NCBI GenBank assembly: GCA_940671915.1
Contig: CALNVZ010003435.1
Location: 11,758,947-11,822,946 of the forward strand
Source: Paracentrotus lividus
Taxonomy: Eukaryota; Echinodermata; Echinoidea; Camarodonta; Echinidae
DNA length: 64,000 nucleotides
Reading direction: 5' to 3'
Shown: positions 21,154 through 33,432 of the stretch, in pieces
How the letters are laid out: each line of letters starts with the position of its first letter
Position numbering within the stretch: position 1 is the stretch's first letter
Notes under the pieces: model-generated
Database searches by the model: none
What the model was told of the DNA's origin: nothing
What the model saw: the letters and a program-made list of their open reading frames with translations, nothing else
Translations under genes and position numbers: made by a program

Positions 21154-22784
21154 CAGGGCGTCCCGAAAACAACTACACACTTTTAAATGGCTGCCATGAA
21201 AAATATTCATTTAGGTAATGAAACTTAATGTATGTAGAGCTCATTTTCCCACACTTTCATATGACACCAAAAGTCTGAAAATAGTCATGCATGAATGAGC
21301 ACGTTCACTTTTGTAAAGGGTATGGAAATTAGGGTGCGCAGGATTGCCCTACAAGTTGTATGAGGAAAGTCATTTGAAGCTTATGGAATTGAGGATGATA
21401 TGCAGAATTACTGATCAATTATGAAGAGTTGGCGGTTTGCTAAGTGAAATTTGTGGAATTGGGGATTACAATTCATGCATGAGTGAACAGGAATATGTAT
21501 TTCCTATTGTTGCATTGTAACTTTCCAAGGTATATTAGTGAGGTCTTTCAGTTTGTGTTTGATCTCTCTCTCTCCTCCTCTCCTCTCTCTCTTTCTCTCT
21601 TTTTTCTCTCCCTTCCTCTCTCCTCTTCTCTTCTTTTCTTCTCTCCCTGTCTCCCTCCTCTCTCTCTCTATCTTTCTCTCTCTTTTTGCATGGGTTGTTT
21701 TTAACCATCATATCATTGGTTTCTTACTCCAAATATTCTGACAACCTTCCTGCATTCCCCGGTCTACTCACATTTACCAAATTGGGATGGTTTATTTCAA
21801 TCTATTCAATCTATCAATCAATGCAGTCACATAAATTAGACAATCAACACCGCAGCTAGCAATCATTTAATCAACGAGTGTACCAGTCTCCAAAATGTTT
21901 CAACTAATCAATCAAGCATTACATCATCTTCATAGTTATTCAATCACACCATGTCCAATAAATCAATCAACTCAATTGATCACACCAACAACTATCCAGT
22001 CATTTTAGAATTTGGACTTTTGAAAGGAATATGGTACAGTGTAACACAAATTGTGATAATTAACATTGCGGTCTTTATTTTCAGTTGAATTTTGTTCTTT
22101 TCGATTTACACTTGTTTCATCCATTCCTGTTAACAAAACAAAAAGAGGGGGAAAAAATCTATAATGCAAAATTAAAATAAAAAGTCTGTACGTTCAATGC
22201 TCAATGCTGTCCTTCCTCTTTTCGATGCACATCTGTTTGTTGAAGAAAAAAAAAAATGCCACTGATTTGGACATTCAGACATCCAAAAATCACGAAATAA
22301 CGATCACTCATAAAAAGGGATCAAGAAATCTTACCACTGCATCCTCACTGTTCTGGACACCCCATCCTGACTTCTACTAAACACACCACTGAAGACAACT
22401 TGGAAGGCTACAATGCTATAATAGGAAATACATATTCCTGTTCACTCATGCATGAAATCATAATTCTCAATTCTACCAATTTCTCTTAGCATACCCCAAC
22501 TCATCATAATTGATCAGTAATTCTACATATCATCCTCAATTCCATAAGCTCCAAATGACTTTCCTGATACAAATTGGTAGGGTAATTCCTGCGCACCCTA
22601 ATTTCCATACCCTTTACAAAAGTGAACGCTGCTCATTCATGCATGACTTATTTTCAGACTTTTTGGTGTCATATGAAAGTTGGGATAATGAGCTTTCTAT
22701 ACATGTAAATTTTGTTACCTAAGATCAAATATTTTTCATTTGGCAGCCATTTCAAAAGTGTATAGTTCTTTTTGGGACGCCCTG
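21154..22784. mobile_element. 1.63-kb foldback element with ~385-bp terminal inverted repeats, TA target
   Basis: CAGGGCGTCCCGAAAA at the left and TTTTTGGGACGCCCTG at the right are flanked by TA on both sides. The inverted arms (about 21154-21540 and 22397-22784) stay colinear for about 385 bases with only small differences. Termini and TA target suggest a Tc1/mariner relative. The 0.85-kb core is a long CT-rich tract (21560-21690) and AT-rich sequence. No transposase is present, so it is non-autonomous. Confidence 0.88.
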
Positions 22785-22928
22785 TAGTATGATGAGTTTA
22801 AACTGTATTTAACAGCTCAAATGATTTTTCTTATCAGAGGGCTTTCTATTGGTAAGTTGTGAATATTTAGGTGTGTATTATGGGTTTTGTTCACAACACA
22901 AAATATTACTGATATATTAAATTAAAAG

Positions 22929-23031
22929 ATAAATCTCAAGTAATTAAGATTTAATTTGCATGTCAAGAAAAGCTAAATCTCAAGCTAAATCTCAAGTAAT
23001 TAAGATTTAATTTGCATGTCAAGAAAAGCCG
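22929..23031. repeat. Two direct copies of a ~55-bp unit
   Basis: TAAATCTCAAGTAATTAAGA through CATGTCAAGAAAAGC occurs twice in tandem, joined by a short CTAAATCTCAAG overlap. Confidence 0.85.
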
Positions 23032-23479
23032 TCTCTATAATGAATTCCAAATTGCTTATCATGCATGATATCGAAATTTAACATCAGCAAAATTACTGAA
23101 AATTAACTTGAAAATTCACTGATAACTATAATCATTCTACTTATGATTGAGAAAGTTTGTTAGCTTGATTTTACTTTGCCCATCTTGCTCCTTTTTTAGC
23201 TGTTTTGTTAACATTTTAATCTCGTTTGGCTAATGCTATGCTGTTGTAATATTGTAAAGTCTGGGTAAGGTTTTTGCTTTCTGAAATATAATTACCCCTC
23301 ATCTCTAGAGCACTATATCGTCATTCAAGTTTTTATCGTCATTCAAGAATTTTACCTTTTGAGAAATTCCCTTCCATTCATTCAACTTATTTGCTTGCAG
23401 TGTGTTTATTATTGCTGCTTTTAGAAAAAAAAGTTTGAAGAGAAAATTCCTGTTTTCTCGTTGCTTATGTGCTCATTAT

Positions 23480-23765
23480 AACAGGAGTAGACTGTAATGA
23501 TATTCATCCAGGAGGACGTTTTATCTGACACACTGTTATAAGCTACTGAAATTCTTGCATCTGAATGCTTGAGAGAAATTTGTCGGATAAAAATGTTGTT
23601 TGCTTATGTCTCATTTATACACAGGAGTGGAACTGTAATGATATTCATCCAGGAGGACGTTTTATCCGCCAAAACTGTTATAAAGCTACTGAAATTCTGC
23701 ATCTGATGGCTGAGAGCAATTTGTCAGAAAATGTCCTGACAAGTTATTAATTGAATGAAATGCCC
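23480..23765. repeat. Tandem pair of truncated palindromic MITEs
   Basis: GTAATGATATTCATCCAGGA and GGACGTTTTATC start two copies about 142 bases apart, each followed by AAGCTACTGAAATTC and a TTTGTCGG or TTTGTCAG segment. They belong to the family of the complete element at 5788-5924; the second copy keeps the GAAATGCCCCC end. Confidence 0.65.
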
Positions 23766-24911
23766 CCCTGACCTATGTTGTTTCTTTAGCCTTATACTAT
23801 ATGAACTAATTGGGAAATAATGTCTATGAATTAATTAGAAATATGATTGTAGAGATCTTAAAAGCTGGATATTTTCCAATAGTTGGAAACTCTTTAGGAT
23901 TTATGTATTTCATTTACGATTATTCTAATTCTAATACTATTGAAAATCATGATAAATTATTCATAAAAAGCCTACCTACATTGTCTGTAACTTTTCTTTG
24001 TTTCAACACATAATTATTTGTTTGGGTTATATGGTGTATAATCTCGCAATTATTCAATTGACTCAAGGACTAAACATAGATTTATTTTCTAATTCATAAG
24101 TGATATAATAATGAAATTTAAGAAACATTGACATGCACGATAGTGTAACATGAGAGTAGTTTCGATAGTTCTAAGCTATTGATCATGATTTACTAGTTGA
24201 CGTCCGGAGTTATTAATTTATTTATTATTATTATTATTATATTTTATTTTAGTTTTAACTTGTTCTTCATTTAATTCATTAATTTAATTATTATTGCTCA
24301 TGGAATAAACTGATACACAAGAATTTAATCTTCCCTAATTTTTCAATATTATTGAAAACATACCTTTGATATCCCAGGCGCTGATCCAGGGCAGAGGGGG
24401 GGGGGGGGCCAGCGCGGCCCGCCCCCCCCCTCTGCAGCAAACAAAAAAAAAAAGGGGGGGGTAAAAAGAAAATAAAGAAGGAGAAGTAGACAGGCGGCCG
24501 ATTTTGAGCCTCACCGACCCTATAGACGATTCAGATGACTTTCTTTGCATGGCAAGGTTACCTCAAAAAAATAAACAGCCACAACAAATTATTTCTCCTA
24601 ACAAATGTCATTAGCAACACGGGGTTACTCTCTTGCAAATTCTAAATCTTCCTTGTGCACAAAGGAGTGTCTCGAATTTGATTAACCCCGGGCGAGAATG
24701 AATGTACAAACGTTATCTAACCGTTTCAAGATTGAATATTGTCATCTGCAATTTTCAAGTATATTTACAAAGCCTATGTTATGTTTGTTTGTTTGTGTTT
24801 TTTTTCTACATATCGTAGCAGTAATATGACGAAAAGATTTTTTTTTTTCTTGTTGTTGATCGAAGTGATATTCATGTAGCAATACTTGCAGTTAACCAAA
24901 ACATTTTTAAG

Positions 24912-24936
24912 NNNNNNNNNNNNNNNNNNNNNNNNN
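24912..24936. other. Assembly gap (25 N)
   Basis: Twenty-five undetermined bases. The true gap length is unknown, and order across it depends on the assembler. Confidence 1.
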
Positions 24937-25344
24937 TGGCACGCTAAGGGTTAACAAGTGTATGAATAATTCATTACCAGCTTGAAAGAGAACAAAGTCA
25001 ACAGCTGGGGAACAAATAGTAATGAATTGTATTTGTTGAATTAAAAAAGCGAATAATCCCAGGAATTGCTTTCTTGTATGCTGTTCACGTCAGCTGCATA
25101 GTGTAGCTTTTCGATTTCGTTCATTTATTAAAGAGAAATCATTTTAGTGGAAGGCATTTTGATTATGTGGGACATGATGAATTTCGGAGCGGAGTTGATC
25201 CATCGAAGAGCTAAACGGTAAGTTCCATTCTCAACACTACAATATTATTTACTTTTATCCTCGTTTACAGTTATTCTTCATTAAAAAAAAAATCCTTTAT
25301 AAACTTTGAATACAGACGTTCTTTCACCCCTTTTTTTTCAACAG

Positions 25345-25520
25345 TGTAAATTCAGCGGGCCGCGGAGCGTTTTTGAAAGTGGGGGGGGGGGGCTGAGCCG
25401 AAGTGGGGGGCTGAACAGGCTAAAAATCACAAATGTATGGTCATTTTTGCATTTTTGTACACGTTTGGCTGAAAAAAGTGGGGGGGCTGCAGCCCCAGCC
25501 CCCCGGCTCCGCGGCCCCTG
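25345..25520. mobile_element. GC-rich palindromic repeat, copy 1
   Basis: Ends GGGCCGCGGAGC and GGCTCCGCGGCCCC are inverted. Long G runs flank a core with AAATCACAAATGTATGGTCA and TTTTTGTACACGTTTGGCTG. Copies 2 and 3 lie at 26025-26205 and 27752-27918. Confidence 0.7.
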
Positions 25521-26024
25521 TAATATTGAGATTGAGAAATTGCAAAATTTATTTTAGAGATAATTATGGTCGTCCCTCTCATGCCACAAAGGTGAGAGAA
25601 AGCTGAGAAACACAAAAAGAGTGATTATTAAGAAAGATAGAAAAATGCTAGATAAGGAATGAAGGAGACATTTACAGGTTTTAGGACAAAGTGACATTAT
25701 TTTACTTTTGAAAATTAGCCTTTTCTATTTTTTTTTTTTTTTTTTGGGGGGTGTCCTCTTTTAGGGAATCGATTTGCGCCACTCAACCTTTCCCCATTGG
25801 TCTATTGTGTCAATATTTTTTCGTAATCAAAATTGATTAACAAATTTACTGCCACGGTCTGAATCGTTTATTATTATTAGGTCTATTGAATCATATTATC
25901 ATTGTTATATTATCATATCCTTTTTAATAATAATAATATAATAATGTGATTTGTATTGCGCACGTATCCACTCTGTAGAGTGCTCAAGGCGCATCCTATT
26001 ATTATTATTTTTTGGGGTACATTA

Positions 26025-26205
26025 GGGGCCAAGTGCTGGGGAGGGGCTTTTAGAGCTCCCGTTTATTTCAGTAAATGTGTATAAGAACGCGAAAATGGCC
26101 ATCTACTAGTGTTTTTTTTTTTTGGCCTGTTCAGCCCCCCCCACCGCCCTTTCGACTCGCCCTACCACTTTTGAAAAGGCTCGATCCGCAGCCCCTGGTC
26201 TGTAT
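26025..26205. mobile_element. GC-rich palindromic repeat, copy 2 (degraded)
   Basis: Shares AACGCGAAAATGGCCAT, the GGCCTGTTCAGCCCCCC block and the GATCCGCAGCCCCTG end with the other copies, in the orientation of copy 3. The left end is eroded. Confidence 0.55.
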
Positions 26206-26572
26206 ACAGCCCATAAAATATAGAGTTATAGAGAGAGAAATATTTCTTTATGTTTCTGTGTTATCAAAAGTGAATTCACTTTTAGAATATTTCTTTTCCT
26301 ATTCATCTTCTTTTGAAGAATTTTATTGGCTTAGGCTTAATATATAAAATGTAATTCTTGCAGCCGTATATATATATAAGATGATATCATACTACAGAAT
26401 TCGAAAATTAACAAGCGACATAAATCATCAACTAAAATATTGACAATTGAGTTTACTTTGTTACTACGTCATATGAAAGTTCTAAATTACATTCGTTGAA
26501 ATTACATTCATGTATATGGATTTTAAAATTATTATGTGTCTTGATTTTTACTCTCAAAACTTTCGTGGATTG

Positions 26573-29033
26573 CTAGTTTTTGGGTTGAGAATCTTTTTCC
26601 TCTTTGCTTGTTGATGGACATAAAAGTTCACTTCTGGTCCTTTCTATTTGGTCGATTTTTGACGATGCAGTCTCATTTCCCCTTGATGGTCTCTGATGGT
26701 ACTGCAATACCCTAAAACAACGAAACATATAATATAGACGAGACAAGAATAAGACATATTATATGATTTACTGAATCCAGCTCTTCTAATTGAAACTAGG
26801 ACTCTGCCTTTGCTAGGGTGCCTCTTGTTCAGTTGAAAGTAATTCGAAAATTCTGCCCCGTGTCAAACTGATATTTGGTATTGTCGACATGAAAAGTATC
26901 AATATTATATTGTTCTTCTCTTTTTAATACAACATAATGATGTCATGATGGCGCATATTGCAGCTGGAATTTCCGACATGATTTTTACAAACAAAACAAC
27001 ATTGGCAAATCAGACATGACTTTGGATACACGAGAGATAATTTGACAACTGAAAAGAAGCTTATCTAAAATATTTTTTTCAAAAAAAAAATCTTTGAATT
27101 TGCCAAAAGAAATAGTAGACCTACTCCCCAAGTTCCCATGCAGTCAAAAAGTGTCGGCTTAAATTTTTTTTAGAACTTTTGTTGTATCACAATACACATG
27201 TCAAAAGTTTTGTTTACACCTATTTTGTGACAAAAACAAAGACATGCGGACAGGGTGCCAATTAAGAGGGGAATTGCTTATTTTGCATTCCGCATCTTGT
27301 CCATGCCAAATAGAACAGGGGTAATGTATGTACGTATGCAACAAGTGACTGCTAAAGACTACTGTCACGGATTAAATAGAATTTAGTGTATGATTGCTCA
27401 CCCATTTAGCATGATAGGGATGATAAGTATCATTGAGGTAACATAGAAAGTGAGCTGAGGAAAGCCAATCTTCATGGTGAATGCGAAGAGACCATTTATG
27501 AGGAAAGGTGAACAGACGGACATTAGACTCGAGGCAAGGGATAAGAGCGCAAATACCATTCCTGTAATTTCAGAGGAAACACAACAAGTTATCGTGTTTT
27601 GATAGTGGCACAAAATATCACTCTTCATTTTAATGAAAATTGACGACAGTCATAACAACCTCAAAATTTCATACTCCAAATTCTATAATTTTTCTGTGGT
27701 GATGCATAGGCCTACGTTATCAAGTTTGAAGTTGATAGTGATACATCAAGTATGGGCCGCGGAGCCGCGGGGGCTAGCGGGGGGGGGGGCTGCAGCCCCT
27801 CCACTTTTTTCCAGCAAACGTGTACAAAAACGCGAAAATGACCATAGCTTTGTGATTTTCAGCCGGTTCAGCCTTGGCTCAGCCCCTCCACTTTCAAAAA
27901 CTCTCCGCGGCCCCTGTCAAGTAGTTGAGATATCGCGATGAAACGGAAACGGACAGACAACCTGAAATCATTCGGTTGGCAATGGAACAACGTAAAGAAA
28001 AAAAAAGTATCCAGTTGGTAAAAAAAAATGAAATGTGATGACTCACTAATCAAATATTAAACAATTCCGTTGCTTTTTGTTTTGGGGATTGTTTTTTTTT
28101 AAATTTTTTTTAAAAAGAAATTAGTAAAAACATGCGAAAGTAGACCATCTACAGCGTCAGTAACTCACCGTGTTCTTTCTTTGTAATGGCCTTAGAAATG
28201 AGATCCCTGCAAAGCGGTGCCGTAGCGGTTCTCATGAAGCCAATTATGGTTGCTGTATTTATCAGAAATGATATAGATAATGAAAATTAGACTATAATAG
28301 TTCCACAGTTATGGTTGGATTTAAAGATACGATTTCACCCCCTTCCTCGGCCTTATAGGGGCCCAAAGGTTGCATCTTTATTTCATACCATGGCTGGAAA
28401 CAGTTTGCGCAAGGAGGCTTTTAAAAGTAAACGTGATCATATTTTACCACTAAAGAATTTGAAGGTAGAGGCTTCAGGCTTGCATGGTTGATTCGAATAC
28501 TGTTACGAGATTTGCGTTTCACAATTTGGTTAGTTTTGACATAGACCTATATATAACCTGTCAGAGGTTATAGGTCCATTCTGAAAAGGACTGATTGAGT
28601 GAGTAGAAGAAGGAATGGAGAGTTCCAGAAAATAGAAGATTGATAGACGAGATAGAGAGTAGAATTAGAAGTATTCTTTCTTGATTGAGTCCTGAAAAAG
28701 ACTGGGAATCAAATGAAAATGCAAGAGGCGAAGAAGGCTTGTAGAAGTATTGCCTTCTAGACATTATATTCATACTTAATTCATATACACGTATGTTTAA
28801 CCATTCAAATTAACCATGCAACCAAAATAATTAATGTTTGGGGGCCAACTGTCACAGAGAGATAATGAACCTACCGATGATGGCTAGCTGTACAGTATTC
28901 ACTGCTAATGCTGATGTCACTATTTGAGCGATGAAAGAGATGAGCGAAAAATGGATCAGCCAGTGTCCTGAAAAGCACTTCAGCAGCGGTCTCACAATAA
29001 TCGCTGACACTGTGCAAGAAAGACAATAAGAAC

Positions 29034-29081
<48 letters not shown>

Positions 29082-32041
29082 CGATTTATGTTTTTATGAT
29101 AATCCAAAAACATTTGCCACTAGTTTGGGATCCCGAATGCCTGGAGTCGCGGAGACGTCTCGGAGTTTCCGCTACGTCTCACGAATCGCGTTAAAATCGA
29201 ACACCTTCATTTTTGAGATTTGTCTAGTCGGCGAGACGATTCCTCGACTTCGCCGAATCGAGGAGAAGTCTCTCTTGGCGAGATACTACATTTACCACTG
29301 GCGTAAATCCCGGGGGGGATGGGGGGGATACATCCCCCCCAGATTTTGAGGAGGGGGGGATGCCCTGTACAAACATCCCCCCCAGTTTTCAAGAAAGAAA
29401 TGGAAAAAAAAAATAACTACATGATTGTGTTATTGGTTAAAATAGCGCTTTCAATGCGACAAAGTGCCTCTTTTTAACTCCAAAAACCCCAAATTTTTCT
29501 TGCTCGGTCGCTATGCGACCTCGCACTAAGTAACAATCAGTAGGCTAAATAAAAAGGTTTGATCCAATGCCCTCGTCTGGGGACAAACCTTTGAAAAGGG
29601 TGTTCTCGACAATCAAAAACATTAATGTAGTTGTGTACGGACTAGGTTGATGGAGGGTTTGGGGCCTGCAGTCCCCAAAATGTTCATAGCAAAGATTGTG
29701 ATTTGTTTTTATCACCGGTCTTTAACAAAGCATCATCTACACGTAAAATGAAAATTGTATCTCTTCAAAATAGATACTAAAAAGGGAATATCATGCACAA
29801 TGAAATCAAACTTTGAGCTCAAATTTTTCGGCTCGCGCTTCGCGCTCGCTGATACTTAATCAGATAAAAATTTATAAATATTTCAATTATAAGCTTAAAA
29901 TTTCGACTCGCGCTTCGCACTCGCATTACCTTTTTAATCATTATTAAAGATGAACAGTAATCAAGGCAGCCAATAAGATTCTTAAAAGCATTCAATTCAA
30001 TGACAAATTTCTTCGTACCCCCTCCCTCTCCCGAATACATTTCTCTTTAGGTATATGCCTCTGATCTATAGTGTCCCCCTTTTTAGAAAAAAAAATACCA
30101 TTTTCCATCGTGACCCCCACTTTCTAATCGGTTCGCGCGCCTCCACTATATATATTTTCTTATTTTTGCGCTCGTGGATACTATATAGGATAATGCAAAA
30201 TATTTCCAATTTCAGCTTAAAGTTTTCGGCTCGCGCTTCGCGCTCGCTGATACTAAATCGGATCTGTAGCCTAATGCACAAATATCTCAAATTTTTAGCT
30301 TAAAATTTTTCGGCTCGCGCTTCGCGCTCGCATTACTTTTCAAAGACAAATTCTATCTGCACCCTCTCTTATGCTGACATGGGTATTAAAAACGTTCCTT
30401 GTATACACTACTGCTTGTGTATGTCAAAACAAAATCGCAACAAGTTGGCAAAATTTTTCGCTCATCCCCCCACTCCTCGACAACGGATTTACGCCGCTAC
30501 ATTTCACACAGGCTTTTGTTGAGGAATTATCGACAACTCGAATGATATTTAGTCGGGACAAAAATTTTGATTTCAAAGAATGCAGAGAAATTTCCTTTTT
30601 TAGGAACAAACTTCGATGTCAGTCATTGTGCACAACCTTCGTGCTTCTTTCAACAACTTAAACGGCAATAACAGAGGAAAGTTCCTCGGAAAAGAATATC
30701 TACTCTTTTTTAATTAAAAGTTTACACTTCTTGCAGGAATTGTGTTTTGAAAGGGGTATCATATCCCTCCTAAATTTACATCTATCAGACTGATTTAAAC
30801 GCTACCAAGAAAAAAAATTGTATTAGGTGAAATCGGCCAGACAGTGTTGCTGCGGTATTTGATCTGATCATATTAATGGTCTAGATGACTTTATCTATTA
30901 ATTTCAAAAGCTAAAAATACAAAAAGGGGAACTATACAAGAAATGTAACATTACAAAGAAAATGGGATTTCACCGAGATTCCAGCGCAAGACCTCCTGAT
31001 CGATAGAGATGCGCTCTTACAGATGAGCTATGACAAACCCTATCTCGGTGTTCGTCCCCCAAAAATCCTTAACTAATTACAAAGGTTCTTACCTCCAGCT
31101 GGAAACAGACTAACTGCAGCAGAATAGTAGCCCACGATATCAGGTGTCCAACAGAAGGGGCTTCCAAGACCATAGATGACAAGGACATCGTAAAGACTCT
31201 CATTCACGAGAAAGGTAAAGCATAAAATAGCCATCGGGATCCAGATCCTCCATTTTCTGTCCAACCTGCCATTGCGGAATATCCCTCGCAAGTTCTTAAA
31301 ACTTTTATGGAGGACAGTCTTGACGTTTATACCCACTCTAGTTGTTACCGTCTCCAGAAAGACCCCTGGACATGCAACGTATCCTAGACAGATGGCTGAC
31401 AGTGCAACTGGTATGGCGAAACATACGGGGAAGTTATCCAGGTACTGTAGGAGCACACCTCCTAAAGCTTGGCCACATCCCCATCCTGCAAAAATGGCGA
31501 AGGTCTGCAGGACCAATCTCTGCGTGCGGGAATGGCCTTTTGTCGAGTCCGCAATGTAGGCAGAACACACAGTGGCTACAACTGCTGTGTCCCCGCAGAT
31601 CCCTAAAGTGATGCTCGCGAGTAGAGTGACTTCTAGGGGTAATCTAAAAATGGAAACGAGGAGAAAGATCAGAGACGCACCGAGATGTCCTGTAGCTGAG
31701 AAGATCAAGATAGGTTTCCGACCGATGAAATCCGAAGAAGCGGCCAAAACAGACGCGGTGAGGATTGGCAAGAAGGTTGAGATACTCGATAGCCACATGT
31801 TCCAAATGGCTGTCTCAGAGTTGATCTGGACTTCTACAGGATCGGACACGTTAAGAAGTGAGCAATTGCCGCCGCCATCTTGCTGAGGAAGCAAGTTGTA
31901 CTGGTATTCAAGAGCAAGTGTTCGTTGAATGTAGAGAACTCGGAGAGTGCTCAACATCCCCTGTATCGCGAGAATCAGAAAGTTGATGGGTTCTGTAGCT
32001 ATGTATCTGGCTTGGCTGATTTCTTCGGTAGAGTCATCCAT
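26573..32041 (-). CDS. SLC46-like (proton-coupled folate transporter family) MFS transporter, gene A, 488 aa
   Basis: Exons on the minus strand: 32041-31093, 29009-28875, 28252-28169, 27561-27402, 26711-26573. All introns are GT-AG and the total of 1467 nt is exactly 489 codons. The 316-residue first exon holds most of the first eight helices and the MFS loop motif SDFIGRKP (103-110). It also has an N-glycosylation site (NVS, 64-66) in the long first external loop, and TEPINFLI in TM1. Exons 2-4 supply the remaining helices; exon 5 gives a polar cytosolic tail. SLC46 members move folates or other small solutes, some with protons; the substrate here cannot be assigned. The neighbour at 49743-57974 is a paralogue with the same exon plan. 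Intron 1 carries a hAT-like repeat, a tRNA-like element and a 40-base A tract (ca. 29038-29078). Confidence 0.87.
27752..27918. mobile_element. GC-rich palindromic repeat, copy 3
   Basis: In reverse orientation to copy 1. GGGCCGCGGAGCC starts it and CTCCGCGGCCCCTG ends it; the core carries GTACAAAAACGCGAAAATGA. It lies in intron 3 of SLC46-like gene A. Confidence 0.7.
29296..30499. mobile_element. hAT-like non-autonomous element in intron 1 of gene A
   Basis: CACTGGCGTAAATCC at the left matches inverted GGATTTACGCCGCTA at the right. Flanking bases ACATTTAC and ACATTTCA are a plausible eroded 8-base target duplication. A run of G and its complement lies just inside the left end. Four CpG-rich GCTCGCGCTTCGCGCTCGC motifs lie at about 29829, 29904, 30227 and 30311. 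No transposase is present. Confidence 0.65.
30971..31050 (-). repeat. tRNA-like sequence in intron 1 of gene A
   Basis: The minus strand shows an A-box-like TAGCTCATCTGTAAGAGCG and a weak B-box-like GCGCTGGAATC, closed by complementary CACCGAGA / TCTCGGTG ends. Spacing between the stem and the A box is too long for a normal tRNA. It is probably a tRNA-derived SINE relic. Confidence 0.35.
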
Positions 32042-32314
32042 TGTCTGAGAAAAGTGTTTTCAAGTCTTTATACTAAAAAATTATGTTCAAATCCTTTGGT
32101 TTACTTCTCTAAAAGATCCAGTGTATCTTAATTTCCTTTGTAGGCCTATGAAAATACAGAAGAGTTCATCGTTTTTATCACAGTTGAATGGCATCCTCTC
32201 AAAACTCGCTTGTCTGTAGGTTCAAATGATGTAAAATCTTTTGAACGAGTCTAAAAGGTGTTAAAATTATAGGAAATTAGTTAAAATAACAGCTGCTATG
32301 GAAGATATGTTTTC

Positions 32315-32918
32315 TAACCTATGGGAATAGCAACCAGGACCGAGAAATAAAATAGCCAAAAACGAAAGCTAATTTGCTACATAATACAACAATTCCAAAT
32401 TTAGGCGTTTTTATTGTACATCTATAAAGTATTCAATTAAAAAGATGATCGAATTCAACCAGGCCACCCCTCCCAAATACTCGAAAAATTACCCCTAATC
32501 TAATGGCGCGGTTGATGACGTCAAAGGATGTTAATGGAATGTTACAGCAGTCCTGCGGCCAGGCATGATTGGGTTTAGCCTTTTGAAAACACGTTTGATA
32601 TTGCTATGTCAGGAAAAATAGACCGCCCGCGTGCTAGAATTCTATTGTTATGAAATGAAAGGGCAAATTCAATGCTCGCAATGTTGTAGCATTCCGTTAA
32701 CATCCTTTGACGTCATCACCCGCACCATTATATTATTGAGAGGTAATTTTTTTCGAGTATTTGGGAGGGATGGCCCGGTTGAGGTTCGGTCATTTTTTTA
32801 ATTAAATACTTTGTAGATGGACAATAAAAACGCCTAAATTTGGAACTGTTGTATTATGTAGCATATTATCTTTCGTTATTGGTTATTTCATTTCTCGGTC
32901 CGGTCAGGGACTTTAAAC
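32315..32918. mobile_element. Foldback element upstream of SLC46-like gene A
   Basis: Inverted arms include GGACCGAGAAATAAAATA (left) and TTTCTCGGTCC (right), CCTCCCAAATACTCGA / TCGAGTATTTGGGAGG, and TGATGACGTCAAAGGATG / CATCCTTTGACGTCATC. The inner loop is AT-rich. A second copy is at 60765-61255. The end nearest the gene is 274 bases upstream of its start codon. Confidence 0.8.
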
Positions 32919-33432
32919 AATGTATACTATTGAGATTGACCTGTTCGTTATAAGGAAGGTCCGTTCCGGTTAAAACCAGTTCAAGTCATATACATGTACT
33001 TTGACCCATGAGTAATAATGGTTCTTTCTAGTGTTTTTCCATGGCCTAAAAATTCAATTTGCATTTATCATATTTGCCTGTAACTCAATGTCATCGAGTT
33101 AACATTCCAAACAAGATAATACAGTATTGTAATTTCACTTCTACCAGGTCTACAATAGTGACCCTTTTTTAACATTTTATTATTTCAAGTGCATAATCGT
33201 TTTCACAATAGTTATATTTTTCGTCGTATAGTGGTGGAATGCTTAACCTTGCTCCTGCCAGCAACATCATTTTGCTCTCGCCTTTATTTCGACAATTCAA
33301 TTTGCATTTATCATATTTGCCTGTAACTCAATGTCATCGAGTTTGCGAATATAAAATAATAATTTCCAATATTATATGTAAATAAATATAGGTTTTCCAG
33401 TTCAAATGTCCGAGGTATCAAGTCAAATGTCA

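Noticed and set aside
21483-21741. Serine/leucine-rich ORFs
   Set aside because: CT-microsatellite translation inside the 1.63-kb foldback element.
23810-24013. 67-codon ORF with neutral composition
   Set aside because: No homology recognised, no splice context and AT-rich surroundings; length is expected by chance.
31272-31886. Plus-strand ORFs opposite gene A exon 1
   Set aside because: Antisense shadows of the transporter coding exon; the same shadow appears opposite gene B.
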